64,000 nt of DNA from Citrus sinensis (taxonomy: Eukaryota; Streptophyta; Magnoliopsida; Sapindales; Rutaceae). The notes under the pieces were generated by a model that was not told the origin of the DNA, did not search any database, and worked only from the letters and a program-made list of their open reading frames with translations. A program made the translations under genes and the position numbers. The stretch spans positions 21,273,501 to 21,337,500 of the forward strand of contig NC_068559.1 of assembly GCF_022201045.2 (NCBI RefSeq), in the 5' to 3' direction. Below, piece after piece: positions 35,409 through 48,200 of this stretch; position 1 is the first letter of the stretch; each line of letters opens with the position of its first letter.

Positions 35409-35424
35409 TTGTGTATATATATAA
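35409..35424 (+). promoter_or_regulatory. TATA region of CYP89A gene 5, overlapping the Pack-MULE TSD
   Basis: TTGTGTATATATATAA contains a TATA box about 130 bp upstream of the ATG. Its first nine bases are the right TSD of the Pack-MULE, so the element inserted right at the core promoter. Confidence 0.55.
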
Positions 35425-35551
35425 GTCTTCCTTCACATATACAAAAACATTCCACGAGTCAAGTCAACGAATTGCCTGTTCATAGCTTTTTCAATCATTC
35501 ATCACACCAAGTATCATCCCATTTCTCTGTGGATGTTGCGAATTGCAGCAA

Positions 35552-37159
35552 ATGGAAACCTGGTTCATCATCCTCATCTCAATCTTCATTGCTGCCCTCC
35601 TCAAAGCTTTCATCATCAACCTTCTCTTCACGAGCAAAAATAATAAGCTTCCCCCAGGCCCCTTTACTTTCCCCGTTATTGGCACTCTCCCGTGGCTTGT
35701 GAAATCTCCCTTAGAGGTAGAACAAATCCTCAGAAAGCTTCATGCCAAGTTTGGCCCCATCGTCACTATCCCTTCCGGCCATTGCCCCGCTATCTTCATC
35801 GCCGATCGCGCACTTGCCCACAAGGCCTTAGTCCAGAACGGCGCTGTCTTTGCCGACCGACCGCCAGCTCTCCCAGTCCTCAAAACCATTACCAAAGACC
35901 AGCGGAACATCTCTACAGGTTTTTACGGCCCCACGTGGCGGCTCTTCCGCCGGAATCTCACCTCAGAAATCCTCCACCCTTCGCGTGCGGGAACCTACAA
36001 GCGCGCCCGCAAATGGGTTCTGGAAGTTCTCTTGGACCGCCTCAAGTCAGAGTCCACGAGCGGCGGCGGTGATGATCATCCGATTCCGGTTAGCGTTAAT
36101 GATCATCTTCAGTATGCTATGTTCTGCTTGTTAGTGCTCATGTGTTTGGGCGACAAGCTCGACCACGACCAAATCAAATTAATTGAGACTGTTCAGCGTC
36201 GTAGGTTGCAGGCTTTCGCCAGATTCAGATTATTAGACTTCTGTCAAACGTTAACAAAAATTTTTCTTCGTAAGAAGTGGGAGGAATTATTTCGGTCCCT
36301 TAAAGATCAAGAGAACACACTGTTTCCTTTGATAAGAGCAAGAAAGAAGGCCAGGGAAGAGTGGTTATCAAAGAAAGCTAATCATCAACAGCATGCGGAT
36401 GAGGAGGAGTATGTGCTGTCTTATGCCGATACCCTGTTCGATTTGCGGCTTCCGGATCATGAGAACAGGAAGCTTAATGAAGAGGAGATATATACTTTGT
36501 GCTCTGAATTTCTTACCGCCGGCACCGACACCACGTCGGCTGCACTGCAGTGGATCATGGCCAATATGGTTAAATACCCACGTGTTCAAGAGAAGCTTTA
36601 CATGGAGATCAAAGGAGTCGTTGGAAACGGAGAGGAAGAAGATGAGGTGAAAGAAGAGAAGCTGCAGAACATCCCTTATCTGAAAGCGGTTGTTTTGGAG
36701 GGATTGAGAAGGCATCCTCCGGGGCATTTCCTGTTGCCGCACGCCGTGACAGAAGACTTCACCCTGGACGGATATTTGATACCCAAAAATGCAACCATCA
36801 ACTTCATGGTAGCCGAAATGGGATTGGACCCGAAGGTCTGGGAGGATCCGATGGCTTTCCAGCCTGAGAGATTTTTGAGTGCTGAGAATGGACGGGTTGA
36901 AGATTTCGATATAACGGGGAGTAAGGAAATTAAGATGATGCCATTTGGTGCCGGGAGGAGGATTTGTCCGGGGCTCGGTTTCTCTATGCTTCATTTGGAG
37001 TATTTTGTGGCCAATTTGGTTTGGTGTTTTGAGTGGAAGGCTGTGGATGGAGATGAAATTGATTTCTCAGAGAAGCAAGAGCTATCTACCATGATGAAAA
37101 ATCCATTGCGGGCTCGTATTTCCCCGAGAATTAGATGCAAGAAAGTTGATGTTCTGTAA
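35552..37159 (+). CDS. CYP89A-like cytochrome P450, gene 5
   Basis: The ATG at 35552 (METWFIILIS, as in gene 1) gives 535 residues; an upstream in-frame TTG is ignored. Motifs: N-terminal anchor, LPPGP, C-helix WRLFRR, I-helix TAGTDTTSA with an intact acid-alcohol pair, K-helix EGLR, PERF, and haem loop [10 protein letters not shown]. It is longer than genes 2 and 3 because of small insertions (for example SGGGDDHPI, and KANHQQHADEEEY between J-region helices) and a C-terminal tail CKKVDVL. It is the only copy on the plus strand, separated from the others by two MULEs. Single exon; predicted ER monooxygenase of unknown substrate. Confidence 0.95.
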   Translation: METWFIILISIFIAALLKAFIINLLFTSKNNKLPPGPFTFPVIGTLPWLVKSPLEVEQILRKLHAKFGPIVTIPSGHCPAIFIADRALAHKALVQNGAVFADRPPALPVLKTITKDQRNISTGFYGPTWRLFRRNLTSEILHPSRAGTYKRARKWVLEVLLDRLKSESTSGGGDDHPIPVSVNDHLQYAMFCLLVLMCLGDKLDHDQIKLIETVQRRRLQAFARFRLLDFCQTLTKIFLRKKWEELFRSLKDQENTLFPLIRARKKAREEWLSKKANHQQHADEEEYVLSYADTLFDLRLPDHENRKLNEEEIYTLCSEFLTAGTDTTSAALQWIMANMVKYPRVQEKLYMEIKGVVGNGEEEDEVKEEKLQNIPYLKAVVLEGLRRHPPGHFLLPHAVTEDFTLDGYLIPKNATINFMVAEMGLDPKVWEDPMAFQPERFLSAENGRVEDFDITGSKEIKMMPFGAGRRICPGLGFSMLHLEYFVANLVWCFEWKAVDGDEIDFSEKQELSTMMKNPLRARISPRIRCKKVDVL

Positions 37160-37664
37160 ATTGTTATTGATATGTATTGCAAATTAGTAATTGTACTTCC
37201 TTCCTGCAACATAGCTCGACTGAATGTGAATGTGGTCACTCAAATTTATTCGAGTAATAATAGTAAAGGGTATAAATTAAGTTTAATGAGTTAGATTTTT
37301 CATCACCATAACAAGAAAATGCCTGTACTATATTTACCATAAATTTGCTAATTAAAAATAATAATAATTGTAATATATATACAGAGGATATGATGAGTTA
37401 TTGTATCTATAAATACCCAGTTGAAATCAAAGCATACCCCTCGAGTTTGTCAGTCACGCTTTGCAAATCAGTCCAACCCAAATTTCGTTAGGGATAGAAA
37501 TGGAAATATAAAATTATAAGAAAGCTAAGGGCAAAAATGGAACAAAAAACCATCAACATAATACCAAGAGCGAACAGCGAAAGCCGAATCCACAACAAAT
37601 ACAAAATTCAAATTTTGAAAATCTTTTGCCGCAGAGAGTGAGAGAGGGAGAGAGATAGAGAGAG
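37160..37664. other. Spacer with GA-rich leader of the POLD4-like gene
   Basis: 3' flank of CYP89A gene 5 followed by the upstream region of the next gene. 37633-37664 is a GA repeat immediately before the ATG, probably part of the 5' UTR. Confidence 0.5.
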
Positions 37665-38852
37665 ATGGCAACGACGTCGTCAAAGAACAACATGAAGGGT
37701 TTCTACAGGCAGAAGAAGAAAGCCGGAGGAATCACGAAGAAGACTTCAAACAAGAAGACGCCTAAAATCTCGGCCACTTTCGGCTCCGATGTTACCCAAC
37801 CGACGGCCCTGATTTCTCACGGCTCCCTCGATCTTAAAGGTCCTTTTTCTTGGGGAAAAAAAATTCCGCTCTCTTTATTTATTCTTTGAAAATTTTAATT
37901 AAGGGTTTTAATTTGATTTTTGGGGTGTGTTCGTTGTTGATTGCTGGTAAAGCTCGGGCCTTTTATGTTTTAGGGTTTTTTTTTAAAGAATCTGTGTTTG
38001 TTAGTGCTTGAGATGTCAGCAAAAGCACTTTCAAATTGTTGGAAGTGCTTTTGTACTAAATTGGTAATGTTTGGTTGAAGTGCTTTTTCAGGATAAGGAC
38101 CTATTGGAGCAGTACTTGATGTTTGTTTTTCACGAAACAGTAGCTTAATAACTTACAAATTACTTGTGTTTTCTAAGGAGTGCTTTCGAGCTCTGAAGCA
38201 CTTTTTAGAAAAGCACTCCCAAGGAAATCGTTAATCCCATTGCCATTGGATTGAGTACTCTGTTGACTATTAATGAAAACTATCTCATCCTCAACTAGTG
38301 ATTTTTAATGATTAAAACGCACTTATAATTGCATTTTGTTCTGTGTCAGAGTCAGATCAGAAATCATATCTTTCAGACTTGTCATGTTATGAATTAGAAA
38401 TTCTTGTTAGTTTTCTTTGCTTCATGTTGAATGGTGGAGAGGCAATTCGGCTGCTGCCCTGTAACGTGGCTTAAAGTGACTTCAGGAAACGAAATCAGAA
38501 CTCTAAATTCATATGTGTGACATGAAATCAATGTTATGGAGTAGATAAAATGATTACATGACTAAAGAGTTTTGGTGCTTTGTATCTTTAATGAAATTTG
38601 GTGGTTTTCTTCGTAATTTTCCTGTATTTCTTACATTCTTGTCATTTGAATGCTGCAGGAGATTATGATGACAATGAGGAAGTCTTGAGGCAGTTTGATA
38701 TGAACATGGCATATGGACCATGCATAGGGATGAGCAGACTGGCTCGATGGGAGCGTGCCTATCGTCTAGGCCTGAACCCTCCCAAAGAAATTGAGGTACT
38801 GTTGAAAACCAGAAAGGTTCAAGCTGAGTGCTTGTGGGAAGACCGTGTTTAG
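37665..38852 (+). CDS. POLD4: DNA polymerase delta subunit 4 (POLD4-like)
   Basis: Two exons, 37665-37839 and 38659-38852, joined by a GT-AG phase-1 intron, give 122 residues. The N-terminal half is basic (KGFYRQKKKAGGITKK), including a PIP-like KGFYRQKK start that could bind PCNA. The C-terminal half carries the family core LRQFDMNMAYGPCIG, MSRLARWERAYRLGLNPP, then EIEVLL. POLD4 is the smallest accessory subunit of the replicative polymerase delta and acts in the nucleus. The length is normal for the family. The intron (819 bp) contains inverted AGCACTTTT-type sequences at about 37995-38225, probably a MITE remnant. Confidence 0.92.
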
Positions 38853-39288
38853 AAAGTCTGTTCTGTAACTCAGAAACCTCATGTATGCTAGTTTTACTTT
38901 CGGATGAATGTGCAGAGCCTCTGGCTGGCTGCAGCTTAGCTGCTGTTTTGTATGCTCTGATAAAAGTTGGAAGCCTTTGCTAATTTGAATCGAGAGTAGC
39001 TTTTGGTTGATGGCTATGGGATTGTTATTTTGAATCACCTCTTGTATAAAATTGATCATACCATATCAGTAAAAAATGCTTTGATCTAACCATTACAATC
39101 TCCATTTTGACGAACATTACAAAAAAATGCTTACACACTACCACTGTAATCCCTTATGATCATTGACGTGCGAAATCAAAGATATAAAAAAAAAAATTAC
39201 AAATATGTTATAGATGTAAAAAAAAAATAAAAATTACAAGACCATCTAATCTACATAACAGGCTTTTGAAATGTTTCTATGGTCGCTT
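38853..39288. other. Convergent 3' flanks
   Basis: Between the POLD4-like stop and the transporter stop. It should hold both 3' UTRs; nothing else is seen. Confidence 0.5.
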
Positions 39289-42283
39289 CTATTCTCTTTT
39301 CTTTGTGGTTTTAGATTTCACACCATCAGGCATAAAATATGACCAATACAGTGGCAAGATCGTGCACACTGCTTGAATTATAAGAGCAAGGGGAAGCCCA
39401 GAAAAATCATCTCCTGTAACTCCAGTGTAAGAAGCAAGTGCAACACCAAGATATCCGCTTACTATGAATGCAAGGGCTACAGCAGACATGACAAATGCCA
39501 TTATGGACCCTTCACATCCTGGCGGGCAGACCTGTGCAATGTAAACACTGAACGGAAGAATCTTAAAAAAGAACATAACCTCCAACAGGCTGGAGAATAT
39601 CAAGACATATAATGAGTCTGGAACCCCCATCTCTCGATAAACCCCTTTCACAAATAAGACGTCCGAAATCATGAAGACTGCCATCATTGCTTGAATGGCT
39701 GAAATGAGTTTTCTAGGAGAGACCGACTTTAAGCCACTATTGTAGATGACACCCCACAAAAGCATTGCTGCCTGGCCAAATACCTTGGAAATCCCTAGTA
39801 CTGATGATCGGATTTTCAAGTTCTGTGTCTGATAAAAGAACATGGTTCCTGTCAGAACTGGTATAATGGAATAAGATGCTGCAAACCAAGCAACTGAGTA
39901 CATGATCTCAGGTTTTCGCAATGCAGCTGAGAGTTCTGAAAGCTGTGCTCGAATCCCAACATTTGATTGACTTTTGGGAAGCTTAAGAGCGCTTTCACGA
40001 ACAGCAATAGTTATAAAGAATTGGAGCACAACGAGAAGCCCAAAAAACAGGAACATAGACGGGGGAGAGAATCTATCGATGGCAAAACCAACCAATAGGT
40101 TCCCTAGGACTCCACCCATGGAGGAAGACATCCAAACAAATGACTGGAGTTCACCTGAAGATGATTGAGCTTTCTTAGATGAGGTCATGGGTTGTTTGGC
40201 CATCTCTGCGACAAGGGCATCATTTGCAACTTCTGCTATTGAGGCACCTAGATTACTGAGGAGAAGAAATAGAGACATGGTGAAGATTGAGATGCTTGAT
40301 TGTGAAAGGATTGCTATAGCTAACCATGATACTGCCTGTAAGAAAGCTGCAAAAATAGATAAAAAATAATAATTTAAAGACGGTATAAAATTGAAACAGT
40401 TTGGAAAAAGTACAACAAAAGATGAAACAGCTTGATCAAATTAGAGGAGATCTTTGATGTACAGATCGTAACAGTGTACTTTTAATTTTTTTGCAAGATA
40501 TCACCAGTTTAAAATAAAAACGCCTCATTTCTTGCTTTTTAACCAATAGCTACCAGAACTATCATAGAAGCATGACCATTTCCCCTACCGCAAATTGAAG
40601 TCAGCTTGTGAAGTTACTGCCTCCACAGTTTGAAAATAGATATTGAAATTGACAGCAAAATATATTGCTGCTTCTATTCCCAGAAACATGAAAAATCACC
40701 ATCCGACCTCCTATGTCCTGGAAGCTTTCATTATCATAATACTTTAAAAAAAAAAAAAAATCACTCTCTTGATGCTCAACCAGCAAAACTACTGTTCTTG
40801 GAAAGAATTTCTAATAAACTACTTACCGTTTCTAGGGGTCAAACAGAAGTCCGATGAAAATGAATGGCTAATAAACTATTTACCATTTCCTGGGGTCAAA
40901 CAGAAGTCCCAAGAAGTCAATTTCAACAAACGCCAAAAGGAGACCATGTGAGAGTTTCCGAGTAGTATATTTAAAAATATATAATACTATCAAGTTAAGA
41001 ATTCATTCAATGTTTCCACAGAAAGTTTAAGTTGGCTTCTCATTAGAAAACTAGAAATGGTACAAAGAGAAAAGTGCACCTGCGCACACACACACCCCCA
41101 CAAAGTATTCCACTTTCAAGTTCAAGTGAGGACCATAAGCCTTGCTTCACTGAAAATACTATTTAAAGCAAGCCAATCTTTTCTTACATGACTGTATTAT
41201 ATTATTCCTCTTAATGACTGGAAAAAGAAAATTTTAACTCTCCATAAGCATAAAAACAAAAGAGGGTAACCTATAGAGAGCTAAATCTCTTTGCCTTTTG
41301 CTTTAGGTCCCAGATTCTGAAAAGTGAAAATAATAATAATTGAAAGGCAAGCAGACGGACCGACCTTGAAGGCATTTTTGGATCAATTTATTCTCTTGTC
41401 ATTTCTTTTTCTTTCTTTATTTTTATTTTATAGAAGGGGAAAAAAAGAAGAGCGCAAAAGAAAATGATTCCGAATACAGAAATTGGTAATACTAATTTAC
41501 AATTACACACTATACAAATAACACTATCTTGCTAAAACTTCTCTCACCAAATATAAGTAATAAAAAGGAAACACTTCGCAAAAATCTCAAATTGCAAAAG
41601 CACACTTAATCATTTAATCATATTCCAATCTAGAGTTATTATCCTCTCCAGTCTTCCCTCCGCACAGACCAGCAATTCTCTGTACAAGAAATTGCTATAA
41701 GACAAAACATTTGTTCAAACTCTATCTACAAAGAGTTGCATAATCAATATATTTGGGATTTCACAATTTATTTACTTATTAATTTTGTCCTTTTAGCAAC
41801 TCTATGTTGAAACCGTCGATAAATGAATACAAATTATTTGTATTCTAATATATTATTTAGTTTTAAAGAGAGAAGAACTCCAGAAACTTCATGTACGGAC
41901 ATAACAATTCACAGCTCGGAGTCGCAACTAAATCCCAGTAACACGAAATTTGAATTTACAAAAACAAAAGATAAGAAGTGAAATTGAAGAAAGAGAGTTT
42001 CATTTAAGCTTTTGAGCTTACCGCCAATGGCGATGTAAGGGACGCGGTGCTGTCCGGAGATGTAAACAGCATCAGAAACGACGCCGTAGAGGGGCTTACC
42101 GACCATGGGGAGATTAGCGGAGTTTTGCAAGAGCTGAAGAGTTGAGGGGTCCACATTGAGACTGTCTTTCAAGAAAAAGTTAACAGCCATCCATGGGAAG
42201 CAACGGAATCCCTGGACCCAGAACCCGAGCCCGAGCAAGCTCCGGATCGGATTTGAGGTCCGATCCAATGATGATGCAACCAT
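39289..42283 (-). CDS. Folate-biopterin transporter family protein (FBT7-like)
   Basis: Two exons, 42283-42022 and 40346-39289, with a 1675-bp GT-AG phase-1 intron, give 439 residues. Exon 1 has the BT1/FBT family stretch KPLYGVVSDAVYISG followed by HRVPYIAIG. Exon 2 encodes the remaining membrane helices, for example MSLFLLLSNLGASIAEVAND, ALVAEMAKQ and PPGCEGSIMAFVMSAVALAF, and ends in a basic KSKTTKKRE tail. The family is a major-facilitator-like group of pteridine and folate carriers; plant members are often in plastid envelopes, but I see no long transit peptide here. Its neighbour is a uS5m gene, the same pairing I recall from Arabidopsis (At1g64890 and At1g64880), which favours the FBT7 orthologue. 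The exact substrate is not shown by sequence. Confidence 0.88.
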
Positions 42284-43643
42284 TTTTCTATTTTTTTTTT
42301 TTTTTTTAAATGATTGCAAAGGAGGAGAATGCAAAGTGGGAGGAGGAGATGAGTTGAGTGAGTGAAATTTAATGCAAACTTCGGTGTGCTTTTTATTGCT
42401 GAACGTAAGCTTTTGGCTTCAGGCGTTAAAACGATTCGTTTTTATGATGTGCCAAAGCTTGCCATGCCAGGTGGTTATTTTATTGACACGTGGGTTTCAC
42501 TTTATTTTCCTTTTTTTTTATGTTCTTCTTTTTTAAAGATTTATTTTTTTAATGATTCTTCTTTTGACTTTACACAAAATAAAATAATACAAAAAGGTTT
42601 TACGAAAAAAATCCTATTTTCATTTTATAATTATTTGTAGTTGCAAGTTAACATTTTTAGATATTTCTATATTTTTCTTATAAGTAATTTTCAATTTTTA
42701 TTGATTTTTCTTTATCATCTAACGATAATTAAGATACTATAATCAAACTCTTTTACGCACTTGATATTTTTTTAGATTTTTGAAACAGCTCTAATTATTC
42801 TATTCAAATTAATTATATCAAATTAATTTCCTTTCCACACTATTAAAAATAGTGAGATAAGATAATAATATAATTTCAATATGCCTATATAAGAAATGGA
42901 TTTTCCTTTTTTCCAAGGGCCGTGCCAAATTGCTCTAAGCGATTCTACCCTTTATAGAAGAGATATCGAAGTCGAGGACATTACTGTAATAATGGGAACT
43001 ATTGCTTCCGGGCCGGGGAAAGGTACATATAGTAGATAAGTAGAATGACCAGGAGAAGAGAGGAACGAAAAAAAAAAAAAAAAAGAGATAAAAATGAGTG
43101 AAAAAAAATTTATTTAATTTTTATTATTTAGTTCAATAAAAAAAAATTTTTCTTCCATTATTTCTTTCCTCTTTCCTCCGATCTTCTCCCCTCCTCCATT
43201 TTTTTTTCCTTCTTTCTGAATGAAATGTATTGAGTTGATTCCAAACTTGAGAATCGAGCAGTGTAATAAATGCAAAGGAGCGGGGGGATATTCATTTCCT
43301 TAGCATGAAGATCATGGAATATCCTGTTGCAGTTTTACAGTAAAATAATTCAAAGGTCTGATCTGGACAGCACAACAATGAGATTTATCACCTCAATTTT
43401 CTAAATGGAGAACAGGATATTGCCAATTGGCTGCAGCAAATTCAGTGTGTCAAGCAAGTAAAGGACATCTTTTCTTTTGGATACAAGACAAATGACTTTG
43501 CTGAGAGTGAAAGAGAAGTGTGATGGACAGATGCAATCATCTGAATCCCCATATGGGTCGTTTTCTTTAAAAAAGTGAGGTCAGATTCTTCTCCTAACAA
43601 GGAGCACATGTCACGGCCCTGCTGATGCATTATATTATGCAGC
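42284..43643. other. Intergenic DNA upstream of the transporter
   Basis: Promoter side of the FBT-like gene, with a T run at 42289-42307. AT-rich beyond; no gene seen. Confidence 0.5.
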
Positions 43644-43651
43644 AAATATGT

Positions 43652-44676
43652 TAGGGATGGCAATTGGAGAGTGGAGGAAAAGGGTGGGACCGATCTCTCC
43701 GTATTTATTTTTAATATTTTACGTATGTGTCTATCTCTTTTTTATCCCCGTCATAATTATTTGAGAAAATTTTCATTCTCTCCCCAAATAATAACAGAGA
43801 TTTTCGAAGGTCTCCGATCTCTGAATAATTAATATTTTTTTATTTTCGATTTTAAGTTAATCATATTAATATAAAAAATTCAAATAAAAATAAAATTTGA
43901 ATTATATCTTACATTAATATCCATTACAAAAGTCACATATATTAAATTAGTAAATAACGCAACATATAAGGGACACAAACTTCTTTTACAAACTATCGTG
44001 AATAAATTAATAGTCTAATACAAAATTGTTACAAATAAAATCGAATTTAGATTCAAAATTAACTTTTTCAATGATGGCATGAGCACTTTATAAATGTGGA
44101 CTAGTCCCTTTATAACACAATAGTTAAATCAGAACAAATTAAGAGCAAATATTAGATTAAATTAGATTAGATTAGATTAGATATTAAAATTGTGATTCAC
44201 TGTGGGCAATTATAACATCTAAAAATAAATAAAAAATAGATTTAAGTTTAAAATATTTAATGAATATTAAAATTAAAACAAACTTTTTGGACTAATAAAA
44301 TTTACCTAGTTTTTTTAATGTGCTAAATAAAAATTTAAGACTTTAATTAATTAATTAGGCCTAAAAATTTAATAATATAAATATTTTAATATTTTTTATT
44401 TTTACCAATATTTATAATTTTACAATTTAAATTTTATTATTTATTTACTAATAATTTTAAAAAATAAAAATAAAATTTGAAATTAAAATGAAAAAATGAG
44501 TAGCGAATGGAAATTCTACCTCATCCCCGTCTCCTCTCCGAATAAGAAATTGAATAAAAAAATTTCCTCGTCCCTTTCCCAAATAAGAAATTGGGTATGA
44601 AATTATCCTCATACCCTCCCCGAATAGGAAAAATCCCCGAGGATACCCGTCCCCGTGGGGATTTTTGCCATCCCTA
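43652..44676. mobile_element. hAT-type element, 1025 bp
   Basis: Perfect 12-bp inverted ends TAGGGATGGCAA and TTGCCATCCCTA, with a perfect 8-bp TSD AAATATGT (43644-43651 and 44677-44684). The subterminal region is rich in CCCCG and GGGGAT motifs. No transposase is seen, so it is non-autonomous. A related element is at 56985-57556. Confidence 0.88.
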
Positions 44677-44684
44677 AAATATGT

Positions 44685-45294
44685 TATGTGGCACAACAAG
44701 AAGATGCCATGTTATATATATTGCAATCAATTTGTTTGTATCTAGGGAGATTGTTATACTTGAGGAAATCCAAATTCTATAATGCTTTGTGTATAAAAAT
44801 GTAAATTGCACATGATGAGGCTAATTTCATGATGTATGGAAAGCTGGGGAATCAACCAGACGTTTCAATTACAGTTAATACTAGAAAGATTATTTAACAA
44901 ATACAAATAATGCTGACATAATCATTTTAAAGAAGAGGAGCAGGTAGAAAATTAAATGAACAGGTGGAACTTAGGCAGCTTAGAAAATTCTCCTTTACAA
45001 TAAAGGCTTACAAATAGGACTGTCCTGGTAAATAACTTGAAACTAGAGTCAACTTGCATTATTCAAGAAGAAACTATATTCACTCTTAAGAAGCCCCATT
45101 ATTCTGTGCTTCGTTTAATCTGATCTTTGTGATCAAATTGCCCACCGAACCAAATTAGAATGAGATAAAGTAGCAAAAATGGCTACCAGGAAAGCATACA
45201 GTCAAAAAATTTCATTTCCTCGCTAATTTGTAAATGAATATTCAAAAGAAAATACAACTAGAAATTACACACAGAAACCTGTAATGCACAGCAA
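44685..45294. other. Intergenic DNA, 3' side of the uS5m gene
   Basis: No gene seen; probably includes the 3' UTR of the ribosomal protein gene. Confidence 0.45.
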
Positions 45295-48200
45295 TCATAG
45301 TAGGTATTTCTCCACAACGGTCCGGCCAAACTTCTCTTCAACATCCTTTGGAGTTTCGATCTGGAAAATGAAAAGTGAAAACAGTCAACATGAAATTCAG
45401 AAAACAGAAAGAGAGGGCATACACCCAGCGGATTAGGCCACTTACTGCATTGAGAGCTTTGAAAAGAGCCTTAACAGTGTTATGAGGATTCCTTGAGCCG
45501 ACAACCTAAAAAGAGTTGAGTTTCCAATGGGTTTATGGATTGTTAAGGATTGTTAAGGAACCTAAGAAACCACCTTAATAACACATACTCAGTTGGGGCA
45601 GCCCATTACCTTAGATTTGACATTTTTGAAACCAGCTAAATGCAAAATTGTCTGGACAGTTCTCCCAGCTTTCATACCCGTTGCAGTTGGTGCAGGCCAT
45701 AAATACACCTATATTAATACCCAATTACAAACAAAGATTTTTTATTAAAAAAAGAGCCAAAAAAAAATGTTGGACTGAAGCTGAAAGATTTCACTCAAGG
45801 AGACATGGGAGTTATTCCCCAATAACCTTAGTTTTCTTGTATGATGTTTGTATTGCATGTGCAATCGTATGCTCCTCGTGTCGTTCCACGTAGTGAAGAT
45901 TCTGAAAGCATTTCTCATACGCCTGATTTTGGTTTAAATAAAGTCAGTGGATGACAGGCAGACAAACACATTATGATGGTCCGGCACTAAGGAAACTGAA
46001 CATACTAACACACACATTCCACAAGGGGTGTAGACGAACTACAATGTCATAATGAATAAGATGGGAATTATCACTTAATTTCATGCTATGACATGCCCCA
46101 AAACAATCAAATACTAGGAAAAAAATAAAATAATAAATAAGGAAACAAAATCCCTCTCACATGGTTGAGAATCAGTACATTTTGCAATTCAGGCACAACT
46201 TTTGGAGAGTCAGAAGGCAATCAAGAAATAGATAATCTTAAAGTCAGTACAGATAAATGAGAATATAGAAGAGAGTCAAATCGCTTTAGGCATGACTCTG
46301 ATCAGTACACAATTTATAGACAATTTTGTGATTTTTTCCTGTCCTTGTTTTCAAGAACTTCTCATTCAGTACTTTCCTATTTTAATAAGAGTTTCTTTGT
46401 TTCCTAGAGGGGAAGGAAGAGAGAGGATACTAACCAAACCAATCATAGAGAAGTTTGAAATTACACAAAATTAAAAATCTAAAATAGACCCACATCATGA
46501 ATAAGTTTTTAAAAATCTAAAATAGACCCACATCATGAATAAGTTTTTAAAAATCTAAAATAGACCCACATTAATGAATATGTTTTATACAAAATAGCTG
46601 ATATCAATACCCTAGCCCACATACTTTATACAAAATAGTCCATACAGAAATTAGATGCAACTCACATGAAGAAAAGTCCCTTAAAGAAAATAAAATATTA
46701 GCAAATTCTCTACTTCTTTTTGTCATCTTTTCTCATTCTTTCTTCCATGTATGAAGTATAAAAAAATTTATTTTCAAAATCATACTCATTAACAACCAAG
46801 GAATAAGAAAATAAAAGCACTACCAAGTTACCTTCTGAAGAGCAATAGGGACTGCTGGGCCTTTGGCTTTTGCAAAACCAACAACACCATGATAGTTCCC
46901 ACAAGCTAACATGGCAGTGTATTTGACCACTTGCCCACCCTAGAGCATAAAAGACAAAAAAGAAAAACTCAATAATGATTGTATAGAGATTATATAGAGA
47001 TTATTCTAAAATCAATGGTTAAAGATCAACTGATAATACCTTTGTAACTTTACATGTTCTGTTCACGTCTATCAATTTAACATCAAACCCCTGCCATTAT
47101 TTATTAACAAGTTAGTAGACAACATAGAAATGATTGAAAGATGAAAATCATGTGCACAAATACAAAAACAAGGACTATAGGTATTTGAAATAAGACAGTG
47201 AAGGATTAAAAGTAAAGTACAAGACACACAAGATAATGGAAAAGACAAGGTAACAGAAATATTGATAACTAGAAATCCACCTAACTCTTCCAGGAAACTA
47301 TTTCATAAACTGCAACCAAACATAAGTCTTAGATTCCAAGTAGAGAGAACAGCTTCAGTATTAGAACCATTAATCACAATCCATCTATTGCTCAGAACGA
47401 TGTGCTGGCCTTGATATTTCAAGGAATTACATGCCACCCACAAACCATTCAAAAAGTCAACATGCAGGATGAAGAAGCATTGCAACTACAAAAATATTAA
47501 GTTTAAAAATCTGATTGTCTCTCAACGCACCCTCAAAGAAAAGGTTAGTCCAGAAAAACAAAATCCCAAAATTGAGAGAAAATTTTCTTAAAATAATTTT
47601 AACATAAGGTTCGTGAATGCATCTTGACCTGCAACTTTTCCAACTGGACATTTTCTCTTTTACAAACATTTTATGGAATAGATCCTACAAGGATTATCTT
47701 GTATTTACAGCAAAGCCAAATACAACAATAGATAACTTTATACTATAGAGCACCGTACATTAAGTCTCATCAAGTTTATTGTTGTCCGTCAAATAAATGT
47801 AAGGACCACAGAAAGATTAAGGTCAAAATGACCATAAATCACAAGTTGCATGCTTCCGGGAGAACATCATAGGTCTCAAACGAGTTCCAGCCGTCCAAAA
47901 ATATAATTTATAGAAGTTGTCCGAAATGTTCATCCTAAAGAAGGTGTATTACAACTCCAAATGGAGAAAAGAGGACTCCCATACCATAAACCATTTAATA
48001 AAACAAAAAGGTTGCATGACTAATCCGACATTGTCTTGTTATTATTTTCCACTATCAGCAGATTACAATTTATGATTAGTACTATTGATGTCGTGTTTTA
48101 AAAGGTACTTTATGCTGATTGGTCATGAATTATTTAAATATTTCTTAGTCGTCATTCAATACCACATTGATAATGAAACCTTGCAACATTCGATGAATGA

